DNA of 64,000 nucleotides from Roseiarcus sp050012775 (GTDB lineage Bacteria > Pseudomonadota > Alphaproteobacteria > Rhizobiales > Beijerinckiaceae). Shown here piece by piece: positions 41,419 through 50,090 of the stretch. The notes beneath the pieces were generated by a model that saw nothing but the letters and a program-made list of their open reading frames with translations, did not search any database and was not told the origin of the DNA. How positions within the stretch are numbered: the first letter of the stretch is position 1; the number at the start of each line of letters is the position of its first letter. The stretch covers positions 1 through 64,000 of the forward strand of contig JBEKGN010000011.1 of the NCBI GenBank assembly GCA_050012775.1, given 5' to 3'. A program made the translations under genes and the position numbers.

Positions 41419-42708
41419 TCACGCCCGGATCGGCGCCGCGACTTCTCGAGCCTTGCCGGAGTAAACGAACAGCGTCGCCGCGAGGCCGCACAGCGCGGCG
41501 AAGCTCATCCAGAATCCCGGTGAGGCATTGTCGCCGGTGTGATGGATCAGCCAGGTCGAGATCGCCAGCGACGAGCCGCCGAGCGTCGTGGCGAGGCTGT
41601 AGGCGAGGGAGAATCCCGAGGTGCGCACGCTCGCGGGGATGACTTCGGTCAGCGCGACCACCATCGCGCCGTTGTACCAGGCGTAGAGCAGCGACAGCCA
41701 AAGCTCGACCAGGAGCATCTTGCCGAAGGTCGGGTCGCGCACGAGCCAGGAGAGCGCGGGATAGACGGTGAGGAGCGCCAAAAGGGTCGTGGCGACGAGG
41801 ATGGGCCTGCGGCCGATTCGGTCGGAAAGCGCGCCGGAAATCGGCAGCCAGATAAAGTTCGAGGCGCCGATGGCGATCGTCACGAGAAGGCTGTCGGATT
41901 CGGCGAGCTTCAAGACGTTCTTGCCGAAGGAGGGCGTGTAGACGGTGATGAGATAGAACGAGACCGTCGTCATGACGACCATGCCGATCCCGCCGAGCAC
42001 CAGGGCCCAATTGGCGGTCAGCGTGCGGGCGATTTCGCCGAAGTCGGGATGGTGGACGCGCGCCTGGAACTCTTCGGTCTCTTGCAACGAACTGCGCAGC
42101 ACGAACAGGAACGGCACGATCAGGCAGCCGATGACGAACGGAACGCGCCATCCCCAATCCGAGACCTCCGCCGGCGTCAGCAGCTTGTTGATGGCGAAGC
42201 CGATGAGCGCGGCGACGATGATCGCGACCTGCTGGCTCGCCGATTGCCAGCTGACGTAAAATCCCTTGTGGCCCGGCGTCGCCATTTCCGAGAGATAGAC
42301 CGAGACGCCGCCGAGTTCGACGCCGGCCGAAAAGCCCTGCAACAGCCGCCCGAGCACCACCAGCAGCGGCGCCGCCAGGCCGATCGTCGCATAGCTCGGC
42401 ACCAAGGCGATCAGCACGGTGCCGCACGCCATGATTCCGAGCGTGACGATCAGGCCCTTGCGGCGGCCGATCCGGTCGATATAGGCGCCCAGAACCAGCG
42501 CGCCGATCGGCCGCATGGCGAAGCCCGCGGCGAAGCTCAGGAAGGTCGACATCAGCGAAACGAATTCGCTGTCGTTGGGGAAGAAAGCCTTGGCGATATG
42601 GCTGGCGTAGATGCCGAACAGGAAGAAGTCGAACATCTCCAGGAAATTGCCGCTCGTCACTTGAACGACGGTCCTGAATTTGCCGTGCCGCGCCGCCGTT
42701 GCGTTCAA
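41419..42708 (-). CDS. Citrate/tricarballylate:H+ symporter, MHS family (CitA-like)
   Basis: Protein of about 429 aa from TTG 42708, which has GGGGGA upstream; the open frame extends to a TTG at 42783 without a ribosome-binding site. The sequence is very close to Salmonella CitA over its whole length: VTSGNFLEMFDFFLFGIYA near the N terminus, RPIGALVLGAYIDRIGRRKG, GFSAGVELGGVSVYLSEMAT and SWQSASQQVAIIVAALIG. It likely brings in citrate or a related tricarboxylate with protons. It follows pyrH on the same strand, in the place usually held by frr. Confidence 0.82.
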   Translation of the reverse strand: MNATAARHGKFRTVVQVTSGNFLEMFDFFLFGIYASHIAKAFFPNDSEFVSLMSTFLSFAAGFAMRPIGALVLGAYIDRIGRRKGLIVTLGIMACGTVLIALVPSYATIGLAAPLLVVLGRLLQGFSAGVELGGVSVYLSEMATPGHKGFYVSWQSASQQVAIIVAALIGFAINKLLTPAEVSDWGWRVPFVIGCLIVPFLFVLRSSLQETEEFQARVHHPDFGEIARTLTANWALVLGGIGMVVMTTVSFYLITVYTPSFGKNVLKLAESDSLLVTIAIGASNFIWLPISGALSDRIGRRPILVATTLLALLTVYPALSWLVRDPTFGKMLLVELWLSLLYAWYNGAMVVALTEVIPASVRTSGFSLAYSLATTLGGSSLAISTWLIHHTGDNASPGFWMSFAALCGLAATLFVYSGKAREVAAPIRA

Positions 42709-42811
42709 TTCCGTATCCCCCCAACTCTTCGCAGGCCCCGCCGGCGTTGTCGGCGATCCTACGACATCGCCAGTGCAATCCAAGCGACGTTCGACGAGGC
42801 GACGGGCTCGA

Positions 42812-43543
42812 TCAAGGCATGACGTAGGTCGCGCGGCCCTGGCCGAGCAGCGCCGCGCGGATCGCGCCGGGCTCGTTGACCGAGAAGACGACGACCGGGA
42901 TGCCGTTGTCGCGCGCCAGCGCGAAGGCGGCGGTGTCCATGATCTGAAGATTGCGGGCGATCGCGTCGTCGTGGGTGAGGCGCTCGAAGCGCGTCGCGTT
43001 CGGGTCTTTCTTGGGGTCGGCGGAATAGACGCCGTCGACCTGCGTCGCCTTCATCACCGCGTCGCAGGAGAGTTCGGCCGCGCGCAGCGCGGCGCCGGTG
43101 TCAGTGGTGAAGAACGGGTTGCCGGTGCCGCCGGCGAGGATGATGACGCGGTGCTTGACGAGATGGGCGAGGGCCGCCTGGCGCGAATAGGGCTGGCACT
43201 GCGACGGCATCGCCACCGCGGAGAGGACGCGCGCGGGCTGCCCAATCTGCTCCAGCGCGCCCTCCATCGCCAGCGCGTTCATCACCGTCGCGAGCATGCC
43301 GATCGAATCGGCGCGCGCGCGCTCGATGCCCTTGTCAGCGCCGAGCAGGCCGCGAAAGAAATTGCCGCCGCCGACCACCACTGCAACCTGCACGCCCAGT
43401 TCCGCCGCGGCCTTGAGATCGGCGGCGATGCGCTGGACCGTCGGCGCGTGCAGGCCGAAGGGGTCCGGTCCCATCAACGCTTCGCCCGACAGTTTGACGA
43501 CGACGCGGCCGAACAGGGGTTTCGTGGGGGCGCTGTCGGTCAA
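42812..43543 (-). CDS. pyrH: UMP kinase
   Basis: Protein of 243 aa. VVVKLSGEALMG (about 14-25), VVVGGGNFFRG (about 54-64), ILAGGTGNPFFTTDT (about 135-149) and ATQVDGVYSADP (about 166-177) are the PyrH amino-acid-kinase motifs. It phosphorylates UMP to UDP and is allosterically controlled by GTP and UTP in the family. It is the third gene of rpsB-tsf-pyrH, but an intrinsic terminator lies between tsf and pyrH. Confidence 0.96.
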   Translation of the reverse strand: MTDSAPTKPLFGRVVVKLSGEALMGPDPFGLHAPTVQRIAADLKAAAELGVQVAVVVGGGNFFRGLLGADKGIERARADSIGMLATVMNALAMEGALEQIGQPARVLSAVAMPSQCQPYSRQAALAHLVKHRVIILAGGTGNPFFTTDTGAALRAAELSCDAVMKATQVDGVYSADPKKDPNATRFERLTHDDAIARNLQIMDTAAFALARDNGIPVVVFSVNEPGAIRAALLGQGRATYVMP

Positions 43544-43576
43544 GGTCGGTCTCCTGTCGAATGGCGGGCCGATACG

Positions 43577-43600
43577 AAAAGGGCGGCCCGTGGGCCGCCC
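43577..43600 (-). terminator. Intrinsic terminator between tsf and pyrH
   Basis: On the minus strand, GGGCGGCCC-AC-GGGCCGCCC is followed directly by TTTTCG. A 9-bp perfect GC stem with a 2-nt turn plus four T. It lies downstream of tsf (ends 43616) and upstream of pyrH (starts 43543), so pyrH depends on readthrough or its own promoter. Confidence 0.7.
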
Positions 43601-43615
43601 GGATGATTCGGAAGT

Positions 43616-44509
43616 TTACGCTTCTTCGGCCGGCTTTTCGATTCCCTCGCCGAGGGCATAGCGAACGAAGCCTTTGAGAGCGATCGGCGCGCCGACCGTC
43701 TTCTCCGCTTCCTTGACCGCCTGGGCGACGGATTTGGCGGGGTCGTGGACGAAGGGCTGATCGAGCAGGCAGACCTCCTTGTAATAGGTCTTGAGGCCCG
43801 ACTCGACGATCTTTTCCAGCACGTGCGGCGGCTTGCCGGCGTTCTTGTCGGCGAGCACCGATTTTTCGCGCGCGACGACCGCGGGGTCGATCGCTTCGGC
43901 GTTGAGCGCGATCGGGCTGGCGGCGGCGACATGCATCGCCACCTGACGGCCGAGCGCGACGAGCGCGTCGTGCGCGCCGGTCGATTCGAGCGCGACGATG
44001 ACGCCGATGCGCCCGAGCCCGTCGACCACCTGGCCGTGCACGTAATGGCCGATCGCGCCGTGCGCGACATGCAAGCCTTGCGCGCGGCGCAGCGTGATGT
44101 TCTCGCCGATGGTGGCGATGGCGTTGGCGATCGCTTCGGCGACCGTGCCGCCGCCGGGGTAATGGGCGGCTCTGACCGCTTCGGCCTCCACCGCGGCGCC
44201 CTTGTCGAGCGCGACCGCGAGGACGCCGCGCACCAGAGCCTGGAAGTCGTCGTTGCGGGCGACGAAATCGGTTTCCGAGTTCACTTCGACGACGACGCCG
44301 AAATTGGCCTCGACGGCGACGCCGACGAGGCCGTCGGCGGCGATGCGGCCGCTCTTCTTGGCCGCCTTGGCGAGGCCCTTCTTGCGCAGCCAATCGATGG
44401 CCGCTTCGATATCGCCTGCGGTCTCGCCCAGCGCGTTCTTGCAGTCCATCATGCCCGCGCCGGTCTTCTCGCGCAGGTCCTTAACCAGCGCCGCGGTAAT
44501 CGTGGCCAT
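43616..44509 (-). CDS. tsf: Translation elongation factor Ts
   Basis: Protein of 297 aa from ATG 44509 (GAGGA 5 bp upstream). The N-terminal UBA-like VKDLREKTGAGMMDCKNAL (about 9-27) and the dimerisation-domain motif NSETDFVARNDDF (about 76-88) are diagnostic. EF-Ts reloads EF-Tu with GTP. It follows rpsB by 122 bp on the same strand, the usual order. Confidence 0.96.
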   Translation of the reverse strand: MATITAALVKDLREKTGAGMMDCKNALGETAGDIEAAIDWLRKKGLAKAAKKSGRIAADGLVGVAVEANFGVVVEVNSETDFVARNDDFQALVRGVLAVALDKGAAVEAEAVRAAHYPGGGTVAEAIANAIATIGENITLRRAQGLHVAHGAIGHYVHGQVVDGLGRIGVIVALESTGAHDALVALGRQVAMHVAAASPIALNAEAIDPAVVAREKSVLADKNAGKPPHVLEKIVESGLKTYYKEVCLLDQPFVHDPAKSVAQAVKEAEKTVGAPIALKGFVRYALGEGIEKPAEEA

Positions 44510-44631
44510 CTTCGTCCTCAATGCATTGGCGGCGCGCCGAAGCGCGGCGGGGCCGCTAGGTGAGCGTCAACCATAGCTCGGACCCGGCCAAGTCGGCCGG
44601 GCCCTGGTCTTCATCGATGCGCTGCGGCCGA

Positions 44632-45654
44632 TCAGGCCGCGGCGATGAACGAACGCGCCTGCTCGACCCAGTTGTCCCTGGCGATGCGGCCGTTGAACTT
44701 GAGGTCGGCGTCGAGCTTGTCGGCCTCGTCCTTGGTCATCGCGGCGACCTGCCAATAATGGAACACGCCGTGCTCGTTGAGCTTCTTGACGATCTGCGGG
44801 CCGACGCCGGTGAGCTTGGCCAGATCGTCGGGCGCGCCGCGCGGGGCGGCCAGCAACTCGAAATGTTCGACCGGGGAGGCTTCCGGCTCGCTCGGCTCGC
44901 TCGGCTCGGGCAGCGCTTCGGCGATCGGCGCCTCGGCCTCGCCGAGGTCGACGCCGTGCGAACCCTGGCTGCGCGAAATGCCGTCGATCGCCGCGCGCGC
45001 GACGAGATCGCAATAGAGCTGGATCGCGCGGCTGGCGTCGTCGTTGCCGGGAATGGGGAGCGCGACGCCGTCGGGATCGCTGTTGGTGTCGAGGATCGCG
45101 ATGACCGGAATCTTGAGCCGGTTGGCTTCCTTGATCGCCAGCGCTTCCTTGTTGGTGTCGATGACGAAGACGAGGTCGGGCGTGCCGCCCATGTCCTTGA
45201 TGCCGCCGAGCGCCTTCTCGAGCTTTTCGCGCTCGCGCGACAGCATCAGGCGCTCTTTCTTGGTCAGGCCCTTGGCGCCTTCGCCGAGCATCTCGTCGAG
45301 CTTGCGCAACCGCGAAATCGAGGCGGAGATGGTCTTCCAGTTGGTGAGCATGCCGCCGAGCCAACGCGAATTGACGAAATATTGCGCCGAGCGCTTGGCG
45401 GCCTCGGCGATCTCGCTCGCCGCCTGGCGCTTGGTGCCGACGAACAGCACGCGCCCGCCCTTGGCGACCGTGTCGGAGACGGTCTTCAGCGCCTGGTGCA
45501 GCAGCGGCACGGTCTGCGCGAGATCGATGATATGGATGGAATTGCGGGCGCCGTAGATATAGGGCGCCATCTTGGGGTTCCAGCGATGCGACTGGTGGCC
45601 GAAATGCGCGCCCGATTCGAGAAGCTGGCGCATGGTGAAATCAGGCAGAGACAC
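44632..45654 (-). CDS. rpsB: 30S ribosomal protein S2 with C-terminal HhH extension
   Basis: Protein of 340 aa from GTG 45654, the family start (SLPDFTMRQLLESGAHFGHQ), with AAGGA upstream; longer frames reach 45741 but lack family sequence. The S2 core (about 1-230) includes RWNPKMAPYIYG and FVNSRWLGGMLTNW. After an acidic Pro/Glu linker (PEPSEPSEPEASP) comes an extra domain of about 60 aa with LTGVGPQIVKKLNEHGVFHYW, a helix-hairpin-helix as in NADH dehydrogenase and L21-type alphaproteobacterial extensions. S2 is essential in the small subunit; the extension is lineage-specific and its role is unknown. Confidence 0.95.
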   Translation of the reverse strand: MSLPDFTMRQLLESGAHFGHQSHRWNPKMAPYIYGARNSIHIIDLAQTVPLLHQALKTVSDTVAKGGRVLFVGTKRQAASEIAEAAKRSAQYFVNSRWLGGMLTNWKTISASISRLRKLDEMLGEGAKGLTKKERLMLSREREKLEKALGGIKDMGGTPDLVFVIDTNKEALAIKEANRLKIPVIAILDTNSDPDGVALPIPGNDDASRAIQLYCDLVARAAIDGISRSQGSHGVDLGEAEAPIAEALPEPSEPSEPEASPVEHFELLAAPRGAPDDLAKLTGVGPQIVKKLNEHGVFHYWQVAAMTKDEADKLDADLKFNGRIARDNWVEQARSFIAAA

Positions 45655-45769
45655 TGCGTTTTCCTTTCCGGTTGAACCTCGGCGGATCGATGAGGCGAGG
45701 AGATCCTCGCCACCGGAGCGAACCCTTGAAGCAGGGCCCACGAAAATCCGCCTGTGGAATGGTCGCGCC

Positions 45770-45797
45770 TATATAGGAGGGCGGGGCGAAAGGCAAG
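45770..45797 (-). promoter_or_regulatory. Candidate rpsB promoter
   Basis: On the minus strand, CTTGCC (45797-45792) and CTATAT (45776-45771) resemble the rhizobial consensus CTTGAC/CTATAT, but the spacer is only 15 bp instead of 17. The -10 is part of the palindrome CCTATATAGG. It lies about 115 bp before the rpsB start. Moderate to low certainty. Confidence 0.4.
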
Positions 45798-45871
45798 GGC
45801 GGGGCGACCCGGTTTTTCGCGCCGTCGCGAGATTTCAAAACTTGTCGACCTCGAGCCGCGGCGCGTCGGAC

Positions 45872-47815
45872 TCAGCGCCTGACGAGCCTGGCGACCTTCA
45901 AGTCGCCGGGCTGCAGGCGCGCTGTCGCAACCGGCCAGCAGCGCATTTCCAGGATGCGCTCGATCGCGCGCGGCGCCAGCGTCGCCGGCTGCGGCGCGCC
46001 GAACAGATAGCCCTGCGCCTCGGCGCAGCCCTCGGCGGCGAGCCCGTGCAACTGATCCTCCGTTTCGACGCCCTCGGCGGTCGTCGAAATGCCGAGAGTG
46101 GCGCCGATGCTGATCGCCGCCCGCACGATCGCGAGGCTCTCGTCATTCGACGCCATGTCGTTGACGAACGACTTGTCGATCTTGATCTTGTCGAACCTGA
46201 CGGAGCGAAGATAGCCGAGGCCGGAAAAGCCGGCGCCGAAATCATCGAGCGCGATACGCACGCCGATGTGCCGAAGCTGGCGCAGCATGTCGACCGTCTG
46301 GCTGTTGTCGGCGAGAAGGGCGGACTCGGTGATCTCCAGCTCCAGGCGCGCCGGAGGAAGGCCCGAGCGGGCCAGCGCGTCCATCACCACCGCCACCAGA
46401 CTTCGGTTGCGGAACTGGATGGCGGAGAGATTGACCGCGACCAGGAGGTCGCCCGGCCAGCGCGCCGCCTCGACGCAGGCTTGCCGCACGATCCATTCCC
46501 CGATGGGAACGATCAGGCCGGTGTCTTCCGCCAGAGCGATGAATTCGTCCGGCGCCACGAGGCCTCGATCCGGGTGATTCCATCGCAGCAGCGTTTCGAA
46601 GCCGGTGATGCGTCGCCGCGCGATGCTGACGATCGGCTGAAAGAACAATTCGAATTCGCCTTGCGTCAGCGCGGTCCGAAGCGCGAGGTCGAGAGTGCGC
46701 CGGGTCTGGACGAGCGTGTCCATGTCCGGGTGGAACAGGCGATATTGTCCGCGTCCGTCCGCCTTCGCCCGATACATCGCGAGATCGGCGCGCTTCATCA
46801 GCGTGACCGGATCGACCGGTTCGTCCTGCGCGAGCGCGATCCCGACGCTGGCGCCGACGAACACCTTGTGGCCGTCGGCCATCTGACAGGCGCTGACGAT
46901 CTCGATCAGCCGGCGCGCCAAGGCGATCGAACTCGGCTCGATGTCGTCCGCGACATGAAGGATGGCGAACTCGTCCCCGCCGAACCGTGCGGAAAAATCA
47001 CCTCCGCGCAGCGTCGAGCGAATGCGCTCCGCGACTTCCCGCAAGAGCGCGTCGCCGACCGAATGGCCGAGCGAATCGTTGATATTCTTGAACCCGTCGA
47101 GATCGACGAACAGGACGGAAAAGCGCAATCGCTCCTCGCGCGCGCGAATTGCGGCCGCCAGCAACATCGACTCGAAATGGAACCGGTTCGCGAGTCCGGT
47201 CAGCGTGTCATGATGGGCGAGATAGGCGATCCGGTCTTCCGTCGCCATCCGGCGCGCGGCCTCCTCGCTGATCGCGGCGTTGGCCTCGACCAATTGCGCG
47301 CTTCGTTCCGTGACCCGGTCCTCGAGCTGTTTCTTGGCGTCCTCGAGCGCTTTGTTGACGCGGCGCAGTTCGAGTTCGGCGCGTCGTCGCGCCACCTGTT
47401 TGATGACCCGCTCCAGCGCGACGGCGAAGTCGACCGGCTTGGTGACGCAATCGTTCGCTCCGAGCTTCAAGAACTTCGCGACATCCGCGGTGAAGGCCTT
47501 CGCGGTCACCATGATGACGGGCAGGATCGCCGCCGACCAGGTCGCGCGAATGCGGCGCAGCGCCTCCTCGCCCGCGAGCCCGGGCATCGTCGCGTCGAGC
47601 AGGACGACGTCGAAGGCCCGCTGTTCGATCAGCCGCAGCGCCTCCTCTCCGTCTCCGGCTTGCTCGATCTCGAAGCCCCGTCGTTGAAACAGGCGCGCGA
47701 GCACCACGCGATTGTCGACGATGTCGTCGACGATCAACACCCGCCCCGCCGGCTCCTTGTCGATGCGCTGCGCTTCCTCACGCGACGCGTCCGATTTCAG
47801 CGACTGGAAACTCAT
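45872..47815 (-). CDS. Response regulator with GGDEF and EAL domains
   Basis: Protein of 647 aa. REC domain (about 24-140): VLIVDDIVDN acidic site, VVLLDATMPG with the phosphoacceptor Asp, TKPVD with the Lys. A coiled coil (about 145-190) joins it to a GGDEF domain with an intact FGGDEF (about 276-281) and an RGGD inhibitory site 5 residues before it. The EAL domain has GFETLLRW in place of EAL but keeps the catalytic Glu, plus NLSAIQFRN, ELEITES, LDDFGAG, KIDKSFV and AEGVET. Synthesis and breakdown of c-di-GMP both look possible. It is orphan (no kinase gene adjacent) and sits beside a c-di-GMP-type polysaccharide synthase. Confidence 0.92.
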   Translation of the reverse strand: MSFQSLKSDASREEAQRIDKEPAGRVLIVDDIVDNRVVLARLFQRRGFEIEQAGDGEEALRLIEQRAFDVVLLDATMPGLAGEEALRRIRATWSAAILPVIMVTAKAFTADVAKFLKLGANDCVTKPVDFAVALERVIKQVARRRAELELRRVNKALEDAKKQLEDRVTERSAQLVEANAAISEEAARRMATEDRIAYLAHHDTLTGLANRFHFESMLLAAAIRAREERLRFSVLFVDLDGFKNINDSLGHSVGDALLREVAERIRSTLRGGDFSARFGGDEFAILHVADDIEPSSIALARRLIEIVSACQMADGHKVFVGASVGIALAQDEPVDPVTLMKRADLAMYRAKADGRGQYRLFHPDMDTLVQTRRTLDLALRTALTQGEFELFFQPIVSIARRRITGFETLLRWNHPDRGLVAPDEFIALAEDTGLIVPIGEWIVRQACVEAARWPGDLLVAVNLSAIQFRNRSLVAVVMDALARSGLPPARLELEITESALLADNSQTVDMLRQLRHIGVRIALDDFGAGFSGLGYLRSVRFDKIKIDKSFVNDMASNDESLAIVRAAISIGATLGISTTAEGVETEDQLHGLAAEGCAEAQGYLFGAPQPATLAPRAIERILEMRCWPVATARLQPGDLKVARLVRR

Positions 47816-48119
47816 CCCTGGCTTCTTTTTTCAAGCCGAAGCGGCACTTCCTTCCGCGCTCGCGTCGCCCAATGTCGAAAGAGCGACCAATTACAAACTA
47901 CCCAACGGAAGTGAATAGTGTATTTCCGACTTTGCGCTAAGAGCATTGAGACGAGCATAGAACGTTCCTTCGCGTCGGTATGGTTACCGCCGCCTTGAAG
48001 AAATTATTATTATTCGCCGCGGAACCGTGACGCCTTTATTCCGTTTGCGATCAATAATATACGATGCGGAACGGCGTCGGGACGCGATACCGAATGATGC
48101 TTGCCGCATTCGTCCGCGC
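47816..48119. other. Intergenic region between synthase and GGDEF-EAL genes
   Basis: About 300 bp, clearly more AT-rich than the genes on both sides, for example an ATTATTATTATT run near 48004. It should contain the promoter of the GGDEF-EAL gene on the minus strand. No gene is supported and no hairpin with a T tract was found. Confidence 0.45.
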
Positions 48120-50090
48120 CTAGCGAAACAGCCGCCGCGCCACTGCCTCGGTCACGCTGGCGACGTTCACGCTTTCGATGGCCTTGACATACTGGCCCGA
48201 ATAGAAATGGCGGATCATCGCGTATCGGACGGCGAGCGATCCATCGAAACTGACCGCAAAGGAACTTGGGTTGATGCGGACGATGCGCGCCTCGACAACA
48301 CAGTTTCCCATTCGGCATTTGATCGCGCTGTCTTTTGGCCCCGGCGCAAGTCCGCTGATTTGCGCGCCGGAAATGGAAATGTCGATCAGTTGGCGCAAGT
48401 GGTTCACGCCGTCGATCGTCAGGGCGACGAGTTCCTTTGTCTCGAAGCGCTCCGCCTTTCGCCGCCTGGGTTGTTCGACGCACACGAAGCAGACGACCAA
48501 TAGGACGGCGCAATTGTACCAGCTCCAGAACAGCGCCAGCACGCCGAATTCGAGCCCGTCGCCACGAACATTGACATGGAAGGCGTAACCGATCGACGCA
48601 ACCGTCAGGAGGAGAAGCGCGCCGTAGAACCTGAGCAGCGGCCACTCGACGAAGCGGCGGTCGCGATCGCCGCCCTTGGCGGTCACTTTGAATTTCTGCC
48701 CTTGCGGCTTCGCAAGGCCGATCACGACCGCCTTGATGATTTCCGGCGCCGCGACGAGCTGGCAAGCGTCGGACATGATCGGGATCTGCCGCCCGCGCGT
48801 CGTCCAATTCATCGTCGCTGTGTTCCAAATATAATAGGGAAGAAAATAGCTGACGACGTCGCCCAGATTGGCGCGCACCGTTTTGATGTCCAACAACAGG
48901 TACAGAATCGGGATGATCAGGCCCATGAGCCTGGCGGCATAGACCGCGGCCCAATTGAGGAAGCTCTCGACGAGCGACAGTCTGTCGATGAACGTCAGAC
49001 GGCTCGTGCGTGAAAACGGCCCGCTGCGACCGCGCACGATCTGCATGAAACCGAGACACCAGCGGTTGCGCTGCGTGAGGTATTCCTTGAGGCCCTCGGG
49101 CGCCAATCCCAGCGAGAGTGGCTCGTTCAGATAGACCGTCGTGAAGCCGGCTTCCTTCATTCGCAAAGTCAGGAGGTAGTCCTCCGTGACGGAATCGGTG
49201 GGGAAGCCGCCGATGGCGCGCAAAGGTTCGAAACGGATGATCGAAGACGTGCCGCAACAGAACGCTGTCGACCAGGCGTCTTTGGAGGGCATAACGACAT
49301 CGAAGAAGAATCTTTGATCGTCCGGCCAGACACGGGTCACCAGCAGATTGGATTGGATCGGGTCCGGATTGATGAAATGTTGCGGCGTCTGGACGATCCC
49401 GATGCGATCGTCGCGAAACAGCGTCATCGCGCGCGACAGAAAGTTGGGCGCCGGGACGAAGTCGGCGTCGAGGATCGAGATGAACTGCGGCGGATTCGGC
49501 AGCTCCGCGACTTTCCCCAGGGCATAGTTGATGTTGCCCGCTTTGGCATGGGCGTTGTCGGGCCGCGCGATATAGCCGCAATCGAGGCTTTCGCACAAAG
49601 CGCGCAACCAGGGCCGCGCCCCGTCGTCGAGCATCCACACCCGGTAATTCGGGTAATCCATCCCGGTGGCGCCGATAACGGTGCGCTCCAAGATGCTTTC
49701 TTCTTCATTGTACGAACAGATGAAGAGATCGATCAGCGGCTTTTGCGCCAGACCGTCGAGCCATTGCGCGTCGCGATCCGCCTCCGGCGAACGATCGCGC
49801 GTGCGGGACAAGAAGATAAGCGACAGCGCCGCCGCGGCAAGACCGCCCGATTCGACCAGCAGGAACGTCAGGCCGAGCGCAAAATCGAGCGTGAACCCCG
49901 CTGGCGGCAATGTCGATGTCGTGCGCCAGAAGACGTAGCGCATCAGCAGCGCGAGGCTGACCGCCGTCACGCCCAATCGCGCGGGCGCGGAGTCGCGTCG
50001 CACGGTCGCCATGAACGCGAGGCTGGCGCCCAGCAGGACCAACGTCGGCCAAAGCGCGGCGAAGAGTTCGGCCAGACCGACCTTAATCAC
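48120..50090 (-). CDS. BcsA/BgsA-like processive beta-glucan synthase
   Basis: Protein of 656 aa from GTG 50090, overlapping the upstream gene by 8 bp. Helices at the N terminus, then a GT2 domain with MLDDGARPW (first Asp), ILDADFVP (DxD), VTEDYLLT (TED) and the processivity motif TQRNRWCLGF (QxxRW). After more helices, a C-terminal PilZ-like domain with QPRRRKAER (RxxxR) and DISISGAQISG (DxSxxG), the c-di-GMP site. It would polymerise UDP-glucose into a beta-glucan through its own channel. The partner order (fusion protein, then synthase) and lack of bcsB/bcsC/bcsZ resemble the Sinorhizobium bgsBA mixed-linkage glucan locus or curdlan synthase more than a bcs operon. Product not known. Confidence 0.85.
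   Translation of the reverse strand: MIKVGLAELFAALWPTLVLLGASLAFMATVRRDSAPARLGVTAVSLALLMRYVFWRTTSTLPPAGFTLDFALGLTFLLVESGGLAAAALSLIFLSRTRDRSPEADRDAQWLDGLAQKPLIDLFICSYNEEESILERTVIGATGMDYPNYRVWMLDDGARPWLRALCESLDCGYIARPDNAHAKAGNINYALGKVAELPNPPQFISILDADFVPAPNFLSRAMTLFRDDRIGIVQTPQHFINPDPIQSNLLVTRVWPDDQRFFFDVVMPSKDAWSTAFCCGTSSIIRFEPLRAIGGFPTDSVTEDYLLTLRMKEAGFTTVYLNEPLSLGLAPEGLKEYLTQRNRWCLGFMQIVRGRSGPFSRTSRLTFIDRLSLVESFLNWAAVYAARLMGLIIPILYLLLDIKTVRANLGDVVSYFLPYYIWNTATMNWTTRGRQIPIMSDACQLVAAPEIIKAVVIGLAKPQGQKFKVTAKGGDRDRRFVEWPLLRFYGALLLLTVASIGYAFHVNVRGDGLEFGVLALFWSWYNCAVLLVVCFVCVEQPRRRKAERFETKELVALTIDGVNHLRQLIDISISGAQISGLAPGPKDSAIKCRMGNCVVEARIVRINPSSFAVSFDGSLAVRYAMIRHFYSGQYVKAIESVNVASVTEAVARRLFR

Noticed and set aside
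44583..44601. Terminator between rpsB and tsf
   Set aside because: The stem CCCGGCC/GGCCGGG has no T tract on the minus strand; tsf is normally cotranscribed with rpsB.
45872..47815. Inactive EAL domain because EAL reads ETL
   Set aside because: The catalytic Glu and the other active-site segments (LDDFGAG, KIDKSFV, AEGVET) are present; ETL is a tolerated variant.
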